Assembly: GCA_002690755.1 (NCBI GenBank)
Contig: NZFT01000024.1
Coordinates: 1 to 30,029 of the forward strand
Origin: Phycisphaerae bacterium
GTDB taxonomy: Bacteria > Planctomycetota > Phycisphaerae > Phycisphaerales > SM1A02
Length of the DNA: 30,029 bases
Reading direction: 5' to 3'
Part shown: one piece after another, positions 7,221 through 14,821 of the stretch
Numbering within the stretch: position 1 is the stretch's first letter
Layout of the letters: each line of letters begins with the position of its first letter
Program-made: the position numbers and the translations under genes
The notes under the pieces: generated by a model
Seen by the model: the letters and a program-made list of their open reading frames with translations, nothing else
Told to the model about the DNA's origin: nothing
The model's database searches: none

Positions 7221-8150
7221 CTAGCGTCTGGCGTCGACGGAGTCGGCGGCGGTGGAGTCGCCTCGCCGTCGTCCGCCCCCGCGGCCGGGTCGGGCCTTCT
7301 CCTCGTGATCTCGCGAGGGTCGGTCCGGCGGGAACACGGGTCGGGCGGCCTGCTCGATCACCGCACGGCTGGCGGCGACCGCGATGTTGCGAAGCAGGCG
7401 TCGCCGGCGTTCGTCGGGGGCTTCGGCGGATGGACAGGCGATCCGCTCGCGCAGGGGGAGGGCGTCGAGCTCGGTGAGGGCGCCCGCCCCCCGGCGGAGG
7501 GTGGGCCGTCCGCACTCGACGAGACCCCAGCCGGTCGGGACCTCCTCGGGCTTCAGCATGCCGGTCGGGGTGAACAGGTAGAAATGATCGGCGAGCCGGT
7601 GCCGGTGCATGGTGTGGAACTTCGTCTCGCCGTGCAGCCGTCGTTCGATCCGCTCGATCTCGCGGAGGCACCGTCGATAGGAACCGGTGCGGCTGCCTTC
7701 GAAATCCCAGGTCTCGAGTTCACGGAACAGGGACGAACCGGACTCGCGGAGATGTGGTTCGCAACCGGGGAGCAGGTCCCGCTCGAACTTCTCACGGGTT
7801 CGCCTCAGCATCGCGAGCCTTCCCTTGAGTCGGTCGGCATCACGGTCGTCCCGAATGAAGTCGGCGCGGCTGCGCTTGCACTCGACCACGATGGTCCGAG
7901 GTCGGGCGGGACCTCGTCGCGGCGGGCCGCCGCGACCGCGGGTGAACAGGGTCGAATCGAGTCGGGCGCGATCGCCCTCGAGCCCGCCGGCGTCGAGCAG
8001 CCCGCCCGCGGCGTGATCCAACCAGCCGGCGGCATCGACGCGGTACTTCGCGATCGGGCAGCGGACCTCGGTCGCGACGGCGCGACAGCCGAGTCGGGCG
8101 AGCCAGGCGACGGCGAGGCGTTTGAGTTCGAGGTGTTCGATCGATTCCAT
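7221..8150 (-). CDS. PD-(D/E)XK nuclease-like protein (MmcB-like)
   Basis: 309 residues. The N-terminal half shows the restriction-endonuclease fold signature: a helix with E6/E9 (HLELKRLAVAWL), a strand with E28, D39 in KYRVDAAGW, and the E90-x-K92 half-motif in TIVVECKRSRADFIRDDRD. The last resembles the E-x-K-x-SRADF element of MmcB-type DNA-repair proteins. Residues about 240-275 (ADHFYLFTPTG, then PTGWGLVECG) also resemble the C-terminal part of that group. A roughly 35-residue Gly/Arg-rich insertion separates D39 and E90, and the last 40 residues are basic and low in complexity. The start at 8150 is supported by GGAGG five bases upstream; the longer frame to 8318 has no such support. 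The gene lies downstream of the saccharopine-dehydrogenase-like gene, with no restriction partner nearby. A DNA repair role is inferred. Confidence 0.7.
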   Translation of the reverse strand: MESIEHLELKRLAVAWLARLGCRAVATEVRCPIAKYRVDAAGWLDHAAGGLLDAGGLEGDRARLDSTLFTRGRGGPPRRGPARPRTIVVECKRSRADFIRDDRDADRLKGRLAMLRRTREKFERDLLPGCEPHLRESGSSLFRELETWDFEGSRTGSYRRCLREIERIERRLHGETKFHTMHRHRLADHFYLFTPTGMLKPEEVPTGWGLVECGRPTLRRGAGALTELDALPLRERIACPSAEAPDERRRRLLRNIAVAASRAVIEQAARPVFPPDRPSRDHEEKARPGRGGGRRRGDSTAADSVDARR

Positions 8151-8292
8151 TCGATCCTCCGCGAGCGACGATGAAGCGGCCCGAACCGTGGTGGATCGGG
8201 CGCGGTGGACGGGCCCGCGAATCCGCGCGGGCGGGTCGAGGGGTCGGGTTGGATGGCCACGGCGGTCCCCGTCGCGGATGACCGAATCACGG

Positions 8293-9498
8293 TCAGTCGA
8301 TCGATTCGACGGTCGCACGATACTCGACGCCCCGGGCCTTCAATTCCTTCAGCATCCGCTCGAGCAGGCCTTTGTCGTTGGCGATCTGTTCCGGGGCGAA
8401 CACGCCGCGTCGCTTGAAGGTGCCGTCCGCGATCATCCGGGCCATCGCGGCTGCGGGGAACGCGGTGCACCGGGACATGCTGGAGAAGCCGGTGGCTGGA
8501 TCGAGGTCGTCGACCAGATCCCACATCATCCGGGTGGGGATGCGGCCGAGCAGGCCTTCCGCGGTGATCCGCATGATCGTGCAGTCGGGCTCGCCCTTCT
8601 CGAACTTCCACTGGGGGAAGAGCAGGTGGCTGGTCAGATCGAGTGGCCGGATGGTCGTGCCGTCGGGCAGGGTGACCGGTTCGGCGCTGAACAGTCCGAG
8701 GTGACGCATCACCCGCATCAGTTCGATGTGCCCCGGAAACCGCATCGTCTTCTCGACCATGTCGGGGACGTCGAGGGTGTCGGCGAGCGAGCGGAGTCCG
8801 TCGGTCAGGAAGGTCTCGAGGGTGCCGACGCCTTCGAAGTCGACGAGCTCGGGTTCGGCGAGCGCCTCCTTCCAGACGATCTCGCCCTTCTCGACCACCC
8901 GGACCGGCCGTACGTACTCTTCGAGCACGTCGCCCGGCGACCAGCTCGCCTTGTATTCCCAGGGCCAGTGTCGATGTCGGGGCAGGCCGCCGACCAGGAT
9001 CTCGAGGCGATCGCAGCGGTCGAGCTTGCGGGCGCCGTATCCGCAGAGCAGGTTGCTCATGCCAGGGGCCACGCCGATGTCGACGACCACCGAGAGCCGC
9101 TTCTTCTTCGCCCGTTCCGCGAGGTGGAGGTTGTCTTCGGACATGAAGGAGATGTCGACGTAGTGCCGACCGACGTCGATGACGGTCTCCAGCGCATTCA
9201 TGCCGAGTCCGCTGGGCAGGGCCCCGACCACCAGGTCGGCATCCGCGATGGCCTTCGCGATCTCGCCGGCATCGGCCAGATCGGCCTCGACGGTCTCGAT
9301 CGGTCGCTCGGCGCGACGAACGCAGTTCTTCAGTGACGCCGCGTCCGCATCGGCCACCATCACCCGCATGCCTCGGCTCGCGGCGAGATCGCTGGCGATC
9401 ACGGATCCGATCAGGCCGCCGCCCAGCACCACCACGTTCGTGGTCGAGGCGCCGCGTCGGCCGGAGGTCTTCTGCTTCGTCTTCTTCGCGGTGGTCAT
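8293..9498 (-). CDS. Saccharopine dehydrogenase-like NAD(P)-dependent oxidoreductase
   Basis: 401 residues. After a Lys/Arg-rich N-terminal tail (residues 1-19), a Rossmann fold starts with VVVLGGGLIG (GxGxxG at 26-31) and an acidic residue ending strand 2 (VADAD). The family hallmark segment with GALPSGLG and a D-I-S strand follows near 92-117, then DIGVAPGMSNLL at 140-151, typical of saccharopine dehydrogenase/reductase. The C-terminal half carries the substrate domain. The length matches the roughly 400-residue bacterial enzymes. The likely reaction is NAD(P)-dependent reduction or cleavage of an amino-acid imine adduct, as in lysine metabolism. Carboxynorspermidine or homospermidine synthesis is an alternative, but no decarboxylase is adjacent. 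The start at 9498 is supported by AGGAG eight bases upstream, with nuoC 109 bp further upstream. Confidence 0.82.
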   Translation of the reverse strand: MTTAKKTKQKTSGRRGASTTNVVVLGGGLIGSVIASDLAASRGMRVMVADADAASLKNCVRRAERPIETVEADLADAGEIAKAIADADLVVGALPSGLGMNALETVIDVGRHYVDISFMSEDNLHLAERAKKKRLSVVVDIGVAPGMSNLLCGYGARKLDRCDRLEILVGGLPRHRHWPWEYKASWSPGDVLEEYVRPVRVVEKGEIVWKEALAEPELVDFEGVGTLETFLTDGLRSLADTLDVPDMVEKTMRFPGHIELMRVMRHLGLFSAEPVTLPDGTTIRPLDLTSHLLFPQWKFEKGEPDCTIMRITAEGLLGRIPTRMMWDLVDDLDPATGFSSMSRCTAFPAAAMARMIADGTFKRRGVFAPEQIANDKGLLERMLKELKARGVEYRATVESID

Positions 9499-9607
9499 GG
9501 GGTCGGCTCCTCGCGAACCGTCCACGGTCGACGGCTCGGCATTCGTCGGGGGCGAATCGCGGCGTGTTTCGATGGTTCGCCGCCCTCGAAGACGGACGGC
9601 CGATCGG

Positions 9608-10195
9608 TCAGCGGGCGTCGCGGTCGAGGACCGAGTAGAACTCTCGCTCGCCGCGTCCTCGCAGCGGATAGTCCTTCCTCAGCGGGTGGGCTGGGAAGTC
9701 CTTCCAGAGCAGGATGCGGCGAAGGTCCGGATGGTTCCGGAACCGGATGCCGAACATGTCGAAGACCTCTCGTTCCATCCACTCGGCCCCGGCCCAGATG
9801 TCGCACGCGCTGTCGACGCAGAGACCCGGATCCTCCGCGATCCCTTCGGTGTCCATGGTCGGATCGAGCCAGGTCTTGACGGTGAGACGTCGTCCCGTGG
9901 TGTGACTGAGGAGGCACCAGACGACGCCGAATCTCGCCGGCGTCTTCACGACGTAGTCGAGATAGTCGGCCGCGGTGATGTCGGAAAGAAACTCGTAGGA
10001 ACAGTCCGCATCGTCCCGCAGGAACCGCAGGACCTCGTGCGTCCGATCGGCAGGGACGATCAGGGTGGTCATCCCTCGGAATTCGGTCGCCTGGAACCGG
10101 ATGTCGGTGAAGGCGGCCTTCACACGGGGAAGGTCGGGATGGTCGATTTTCGGCTGGCTGGGGGTCGGCACGGGCGGGCTCCGGGTCGCGGACAT
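9608..10195 (-). CDS. nuoC: NADH-quinone oxidoreductase subunit C
   Basis: 195 residues; peripheral-arm 30-kDa subunit of respiratory complex I at the cytoplasmic face of the inner membrane. The segment ERE-x-FDMFGI-x-F-x-NHPDLRRILL near residues 140-163 is the complex I 30-kDa signature, and the tail HPLRKDYPL agrees with bacterial NuoC. The ATG at 10195 is chosen; another ATG at 10210 adds five residues, and neither has a clear Shine-Dalgarno site. Purine gene purH ends 34 bp upstream, and no other nuo gene lies next to it, so the subunit is encoded away from a standard nuo operon. This is not a truncated fusion, because no NuoD sequence follows. Confidence 0.93.
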   Translation of the reverse strand: MSATRSPPVPTPSQPKIDHPDLPRVKAAFTDIRFQATEFRGMTTLIVPADRTHEVLRFLRDDADCSYEFLSDITAADYLDYVVKTPARFGVVWCLLSHTTGRRLTVKTWLDPTMDTEGIAEDPGLCVDSACDIWAGAEWMEREVFDMFGIRFRNHPDLRRILLWKDFPAHPLRKDYPLRGRGEREFYSVLDRDAR

Positions 10196-10229
10196 GGTAG
10201 CACCCACCATGCCGGCGACGAATCTCGAA

Positions 10230-11825
10230 TCAGTGTCGGAAGTGTCGAATTCCGGTGAGCAGGCAGGTGACGCCCCGTCGCTCGCAGAGCTCGAAGGTCT
10301 CCTCGTCCCGCTTCGATCCTCCGGGGTGGATCAGGCAGGTGGCGCCCGCGTCGATGAGGATCTCGGGACCGTCCGGGAACGGGAAGAACGCGTCGCTGGC
10401 CGCGATCACGGGACCATCGCCGGTGTTTTCGGTCAGATCGCCCGCTTTGGCCACGGCGAGCCGACAGGCGGCCACTCGGTCCATCTGGCCGGCTCCGGCG
10501 CCGAGGAGCCGGTTCGGCGTCGCGATGCAGATCGCATTCGACTTGAGCTGCTTGACGACCGTCCATGCCAGTCCGGCGGCACCGTGGGTCGCGTCGTCCG
10601 CCGCGGGGCCCGCGGCCTGGCGCAGATCGGAGGCGGAGAAGGGATGGGTGTCTCGTTCCTGGGCGAGCAGACCACCGGGAATCGATCGCAGCGAGAGGCC
10701 TTCGCGGCCGTCGTCGTCGAGGGGACCGACGGCGAGAAGCCGGCAGTTCTTCCATCGTTCGGCGAGAAGCCCGGCGGCGTCTTCATCGAACGAGAACGCG
10801 AGCACGACTTCGAGGAATCGACCGCCTTCGGCGATCTTGGAGGCGGTGGCGAGATCGACGTTGCCGCTGAGGGCGACGATTCCACCAAAGGCCGCGAGCG
10901 GATCGCCCGCGTAGGCGCGATCGAACGCTTCCGCGAGCCGATCGCCGACCGCGGCGCCGCATGGATTGGTGTGCTTGATCACCGCGGCCGCGGGTCGGTC
11001 GGGATCGATGTCGTGGAGGTCCTGAACGAGTTCGAGGGCGCTCGCGGCGTCGAGGAGATTGTTGTAGGACAAGGGCTTCCCGGACAGTTGTCGGGCGTTG
11101 GTCACGCTCGGCCCCTGGAAGTCGGGATCACGGTAGACCGCACCGGCCTGATGGGGGTTCTCGCCGTATCGGAGGCTTCGCTGGCCCACGAAGTTCAGTC
11201 GTAGGACGCTGGGGAAGCGGGCGGAGGACGTCCCGCTCATCCAGGCCGCGATGGTCGCGTCGTACTCCGCGGTCCGGGCGAACGCCGTGGTCGCGAAGTC
11301 GCGACGCAGCTGCTCCGAGGTGCATCCTTCGTTGGCATCGAGCTCGTTGATGACCCGGTCGTACTGGGTGGGGTTCGTGATGACCGTCACGAACCCGTGA
11401 TTCTTCGCCGCCGACCGGACCATCGAAGGCCCCCCGATGTCGATCTGCTCGATCGCTTCGTGATCGGTGACGCCGTCCTGTCGGATCGTCTGCTCGAACG
11501 GGTAGAGGTTCACGCAGACGATGTCGATCGGAAGGATGCCGTGAGCGTCCATCGCCTCGAGGTGCGATTCGAGATCGCGGCGTGCGAGGATGCCGCCGTG
11601 AACCGCCGGGTGCAGCGTCTTCACGCGGCCGTCCATCATCTCGGGAAAGCCGGTGAGGTCGTCGATCGCGACCGGTGCGAGTCCCGCGGCGGTCAGGGCT
11701 CGATGCGTGCCGCCGGTCGAGACGATCTCGATGCCACGATCCATCAGCCCCTTCGCGAACGGGATGAGATCGGTCTTGTCACTGACCGAGATCAGGGCGC
11801 GTCGAATGGGGACGAGGTCGGGCAT
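10230..11825 (-). CDS. purH: Bifunctional AICAR formyltransferase / IMP cyclohydrolase
   Basis: 531 residues, close to the 529 of E. coli PurH. It catalyses the last two steps of de novo purine synthesis: formylation of AICAR with 10-formyl-THF and ring closure to IMP. The N-terminal MGS-like cyclohydrolase domain shows RRALISVSDKT, STGGT and FPEMMDGRVKTLHP. The C-terminal transformylase domain shows LRYGENPHQ and the catalytic KHTNPCGAA. The ATG at 11825 places the conserved RRALISVSDK at residue 8, the usual distance. A GTG at 11861 would add 12 Pro/Asp-rich residues, and neither start has a Shine-Dalgarno site. The propeller gene ends 90 bp upstream on the same strand, so cotranscription is plausible. 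Cytoplasmic. Confidence 0.97.
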   Translation of the reverse strand: MPDLVPIRRALISVSDKTDLIPFAKGLMDRGIEIVSTGGTHRALTAAGLAPVAIDDLTGFPEMMDGRVKTLHPAVHGGILARRDLESHLEAMDAHGILPIDIVCVNLYPFEQTIRQDGVTDHEAIEQIDIGGPSMVRSAAKNHGFVTVITNPTQYDRVINELDANEGCTSEQLRRDFATTAFARTAEYDATIAAWMSGTSSARFPSVLRLNFVGQRSLRYGENPHQAGAVYRDPDFQGPSVTNARQLSGKPLSYNNLLDAASALELVQDLHDIDPDRPAAAVIKHTNPCGAAVGDRLAEAFDRAYAGDPLAAFGGIVALSGNVDLATASKIAEGGRFLEVVLAFSFDEDAAGLLAERWKNCRLLAVGPLDDDGREGLSLRSIPGGLLAQERDTHPFSASDLRQAAGPAADDATHGAAGLAWTVVKQLKSNAICIATPNRLLGAGAGQMDRVAACRLAVAKAGDLTENTGDGPVIAASDAFFPFPDGPEILIDAGATCLIHPGGSKRDEETFELCERRGVTCLLTGIRHFRH

Positions 11826-11915
11826 GGAAGGGGGGTCCGGATCAGGAATCGGATCGCTCACCGGTCGATTGTCGCCGGTGGCGATCCGGGTTCGGCTGCG
11901 GATCGGTCGCGCCGA

Positions 11916-13106
11916 TCAACCGATCGGATCGAGGCGGACGACGCGTCCGTCTCCGGCGATCGCGAAGATCGTCTCGCCGTCCATCGAAACGCGTTCGACC
12001 TGCGGGAGAGGCACGGTCCTGGTGACGGCGCCCTGGGACACGTCGACCAGTCGAAGGGCCTTCGCCTTTGCGTCCCACAGGGCCACGTCACCCTTGATTC
12101 GACCGACGTATCGGCCGGTGATGCCGGGAAGCGTCCAGACCTTTCGGCCTTCGACCGCGTTCTTGGGATCCGCTTCGAGACACACCAGGCCTTCGCTCGG
12201 AACCCACTGAAGCACCCGGCCGCCGTCGACGTCGACGTAGGTCGGGGGTTCGGTGAGCGGACTCTCGGTGAAGTATCGCCAGGCGGTGTCGCCGTTGGCT
12301 GCGTTGAAGGCCCAGAGATACTGGTCCGTGCTGGCGGCGAAGACCTTGCCGCCACCGGCGGCGAGCGGGGCGGTCACCCCGTCGAAGAGGCGTTCGCCCC
12401 AGATGCGGCCGGCCGACTTGGCGTCGAGCATCAGGAAGGTGCCACCTTCGCTCGCGACGGCGATTCCATTGCTTCCGACGAGGATCGGCTTCGAAACGAT
12501 GGGCCCCTTGAGCTGGTTGGCTCGCCAGGCCTGGCCGACGGTGAACTGATGCCAGATGATCTGGCCCATGCGGCTTCCGAAGATCAGGTAGCTGCCGCGA
12601 CGGACGACGTCGGTCGAGGGAATGCGTTCGAGATCCTGACGTCCGATCACCGCGCCGGTCTTGTGATCGAGCACGAAGACCACCGGGTCCGAGGTCACGT
12701 AGATCCGATCGTCGTCGTTCTGGCCGAAGGGCAGGTCGTCGACGCGGGGCAGCCCCTGCGTCACGCCCCAGACCGCGTCGAGCGGATCCGCGGCGATCGT
12801 GGTCCAGATCTGCGAGCCGGAGTTCCGGTCGATCCGGGTCAGTCGATTCTTGTCACTGAGCACGTAGACGTCCTCGCCGGCGACGTCGACGCGCTTCGTG
12901 GCATCACCGGTCGAGGTCTGCCAGGCGATGCGATAGTCGATCGCCGCCGCGGCGGAGGGGCCGAAAGCGTACTTCTGATCGAGCACGGCCTTGCGGGCGG
13001 CGAGCGCATCGTCGCGGTCGTCTGCGGATGCGGCCATCACCGACGGTGCGGCGGCGACAAGGGCGACGAGGGCGAGGTTTCGGACGTGGTGACGCACTGC
13101 GGACAT
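11916..13106 (-). CDS. Exported PQQ-type beta-propeller protein
   Basis: 396 residues. Residues 1-26 are a signal peptide (RHHVR, Ala/Leu/Val core, cleavage near VMA|AS). The mature part has repeated blades typical of PQQ-like/BamB-like propellers: VAGEDVYVLSDKNRLTRID with SGSQIW, then AAGGGKVFAASTDQYLWAFN with NGDTAW, and later GRVVRLD. The start at 13106 is supported by GGAG six bases upstream and by the signal peptide; the reading frame stays open to 13514, but that part is out of register with any domain. BamB would bring the Bam complex to mind. The missing lipobox and poor identity signals mean only the fold is claimed, and cofactor binding is not expected from the sequence. Confidence 0.82.
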   Translation of the reverse strand: MSAVRHHVRNLALVALVAAAPSVMAASADDRDDALAARKAVLDQKYAFGPSAAAAIDYRIAWQTSTGDATKRVDVAGEDVYVLSDKNRLTRIDRNSGSQIWTTIAADPLDAVWGVTQGLPRVDDLPFGQNDDDRIYVTSDPVVFVLDHKTGAVIGRQDLERIPSTDVVRRGSYLIFGSRMGQIIWHQFTVGQAWRANQLKGPIVSKPILVGSNGIAVASEGGTFLMLDAKSAGRIWGERLFDGVTAPLAAGGGKVFAASTDQYLWAFNAANGDTAWRYFTESPLTEPPTYVDVDGGRVLQWVPSEGLVCLEADPKNAVEGRKVWTLPGITGRYVGRIKGDVALWDAKAKALRLVDVSQGAVTRTVPLPQVERVSMDGETIFAIAGDGRVVRLDPIG

Positions 13107-13283
13107 CGGTATCTCCAGTTGACCGGACGCGGTCGGCGACGGCCTCGCGCGGTGTGACAGTGTATCGAGACAAAGGCATTCGTTCATCTCCCGTGAGGGT
13201 TCTTCGCTCCCTACGGTCGACCCGGGGCGGCTGGGGGGGGCGGCGACGTCCCCGTCGGGCTCGAATCGACCAGTTCGGGACCC

Positions 13284-13309
13284 GGGAGGGCGGGGGGGCC
13301 GGGGCGGGG
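13284..13309 (+). promoter_or_regulatory. G-quadruplex-like tract in front of ribE
   Basis: Five G-runs of 3, 3, 7, 4 and 4 are separated by loops of 1, 1, 2 and 1 bases on the coding strand, ending 13 bp before the ATG of ribE. A further run of eight G is at 13234-13241. This meets the standard G-quadruplex pattern. Depending on where transcription starts, it would be in the promoter DNA or the mRNA leader. No FMN riboswitch core is seen in this 216-bp spacer. Confidence 0.55.
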
Positions 13310-13310
13310 C

Positions 13311-13316
13311 TACCCT
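13311..13316 (+). promoter_or_regulatory. Putative -10 box (TACCCT) exactly 6 nt before ATG 13323
   Basis: TACCCT keeps the invariant T-A and final T of a -10 element and is six bases from the ATG, with no Shine-Dalgarno site between. It is the weakest of the three such boxes and abuts the G-rich tract. Inference. Confidence 0.3.
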
Positions 13317-13322
13317 CCGGAC

Positions 13323-13955
13323 ATGTTCACAGGACTCATTCAGGCGTTGGGCACCGTTTCCGAGGTCCGGGAGATCCCCACCGGGCGTCGTCTGGTGATC
13401 GATGCGGCGGCGTGGGACCATCGGCCGGAGGACGGGGCTTCGATCGCGGTCGATGGCTGCTGCCTCACGGTCGTCGAATCGTCGAGCGGTCGTCACGCCT
13501 TCGATGTGATCCATCGGTCACTCGAAATGACCACGCTCGGGGGGTTGGCGGTCTCCGATCCGGTGAATCTCGAGCACGCCGCGACGATGGCGACCCTGCT
13601 CGGAGGGCATCTCGTCCAGGGCCATGTCGATGGGACCGGCGTGGTTCGCGAGATCGACGATGGTGACGACTGGCGGGTTCGCATCGAAGCGCCGGAAGGC
13701 GTGCGGGAGCACCTCGTGGATCGAGGTTCGATCACCGTCGACGGCGTCTCACTCACCGTCGCAAGGACGATTCGCGGCGATGATCCGCGGACCGGCGTGA
13801 CGGGGTTCGAGATCGCGCTCATCCCAGAGACCCTCGAGCGGACCACGTTGCGTGACTGCAGGATCGGCGACCGGGTCAATCTCGAGGCGGATGCCTTCGC
13901 GAAGATGGTCGCCGTTCATGTGGACCGGATGCTCGCCGCCCGCGACGACGCCTGA
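13323..13955 (+). CDS. ribE: Riboflavin synthase alpha chain
   Basis: 210 residues. It converts two 6,7-dimethyl-8-ribityllumazine molecules to riboflavin, the last step of vitamin B2 synthesis, as a cytoplasmic trimer. Two tandem lumazine-binding barrels are seen. The first starts with the diagnostic MFTGLIQALG and contains DGCCLTV at 44-50. The second starts at GGHLVQGHVDGTG (94-106) and contains DGVSLTV at 140-146. The C-terminal helix (190-205) carries the trimer contact. The internal repeat and length (about 200) fit the family. The gene stands alone; no ribD, ribBA or ribH is in the window. It ends 16 bp before the stop of a convergent small frame. Confidence 0.97.
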   Translation: MFTGLIQALGTVSEVREIPTGRRLVIDAAAWDHRPEDGASIAVDGCCLTVVESSSGRHAFDVIHRSLEMTTLGGLAVSDPVNLEHAATMATLLGGHLVQGHVDGTGVVREIDDGDDWRVRIEAPEGVREHLVDRGSITVDGVSLTVARTIRGDDPRTGVTGFEIALIPETLERTTLRDCRIGDRVNLEADAFAKMVAVHVDRMLAARDDA

Positions 13956-13971
13956 ACCGTCCGGCCTCCAT

Positions 13972-14196
13972 TCAAGGCGTGCTGGCGTCGTCGTACGCAT
14001 CGTCGCGAAGGATGATCGCGGTCGATCGTTCGAACACGCGCCGGTCGAGATGTTGGAACCTCAGGACATGAATCTCGATCGGCGGGGGCGGATCTCGTCT
14101 GGATGCCGCGTCGAGACGATCCCGGAGTCGCTCGCCTCGTGGGACGCGACGTGCGTCGAGGATGGCCCGGATTCCGACGGCCGGTGCGATCGGCAC
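13972..14196 (-). CDS. Possible small hypothetical protein
   Basis: 74 residues from a GTG at 14196; not recognised. It is reported because codon third positions are strongly G/C as in neighbouring genes, the frame fills the space between ribE and the DUF192 gene, and it follows that gene on the same strand with 49 bp between. The sequence is Arg-rich (ARRVPRGERLRDRLDAASRR), with a beta-like end (IEIHVLRFQHLDRRVFERS) and an acidic tail. No Shine-Dalgarno site is seen. The frame stays open upstream to about 14281 without another start. It may be a remnant or noncoding. Confidence 0.4.
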   Translation of the reverse strand: MPIAPAVGIRAILDARRVPRGERLRDRLDAASRRDPPPPIEIHVLRFQHLDRRVFERSTAIILRDDAYDDASTP

Positions 14197-14245
14197 CGGG
14201 GCCCCCGGTTGTGAGTCGACGACATCGCGGAATCGCGACGCCGTT

Positions 14246-14821
14246 TCAGAACTCGTCCTCGGAAGCCTCGCCGAGCATCTTCAGCCGATCCGCATCGATC
14301 TGGATGCGATCGCCCGCTTCGATGCCAAGGCGTTCGAACATGCCGGGGGCGAGTTCGATCACGAACTGGGCGGGGTACACGCTGGGGTAGCCGGGCAGCC
14401 TCGCCTGATAGTCGAGCTCCTCCTCGTCCGGCCCGCGCGGCGGCTCCTTCCGCATGGTGTGGACGGCCGTGACGTATCCGATGGGGTCGACGTACGCGAT
14501 GTCGATGTCCATCAGGCAGTCGTACATCCAGAAGCGCTGGGACTCCGGCCGGGGGAACGCGAAGAGCATCCCTTCGTCTTCCGCCAGCGTCTCCCGCCCG
14601 CCGAGGCCGAGCCGTCGACGTTCTCGCGAGAGGGAGAGTTCGAGTTTGAAGCTTCGATCTCCGATCCGGACGTTCTCGACCCCGCCGTCGACCGGCGCCG
14701 TGGCCGGCTCGCAGCCGGAGAGCGTCATGGTCATGGCGATCATTCCGATCATCGCGACGAGGATGAAACGCCACGCGGGGCGGCCGGATCCGAGGGTGTC
14801 GTTCAGGAATGCAGGAGCCAT
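14246..14821 (-). CDS. DUF192 lipoprotein
   Basis: 191 residues. A hydrophobic N-terminal segment (residues 21-41) ends in LSGC, a lipobox, so the mature protein should be lipid-anchored. The rest is a DUF192 domain: a start with I-G-x-x-x-x-x-L-E-L-x-x-x, RR-LGL-GR, a G-M-L-F-x-F strand, FWMYDCLMDIDIAYVD, and VIELAPGMFERLGIEAGDRI near the C-terminus. The biochemical role of DUF192 is not established. The ATG at 14821 is supported by GAGG seven bases upstream and overlaps the end of the GluQRS gene by 19 nt, so the two are cotranscribed. The conserved FWM-x-x-x-x-x-L core is slightly changed (FWMYDCLMDIDI). Confidence 0.85.
   Translation of the reverse strand: MAPAFLNDTLGSGRPAWRFILVAMIGMIAMTMTLSGCEPATAPVDGGVENVRIGDRSFKLELSLSRERRRLGLGGRETLAEDEGMLFAFPRPESQRFWMYDCLMDIDIAYVDPIGYVTAVHTMRKEPPRGPDEEELDYQARLPGYPSVYPAQFVIELAPGMFERLGIEAGDRIQIDADRLKMLGEASEDEF

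Noticed and set aside
7135..8150. Integration site or mobile island at the tRNA-Arg gene
   Set aside because: No integrase, no repeat of the tRNA 3' end downstream and no change in composition are visible.
8122..9336. Plus-strand open frame of 404 codons
   Set aside because: Antisense to the saccharopine-dehydrogenase-like gene, which has clear Rossmann motifs.
11397..13157. Plus-strand open frame of 586 codons
   Set aside because: Antisense to purH and the propeller gene; composition is a shadow of their codon bias.
13107..13322. FMN riboswitch upstream of ribE
   Set aside because: The conserved core of that riboswitch is not present; the spacer is dominated by G-runs.
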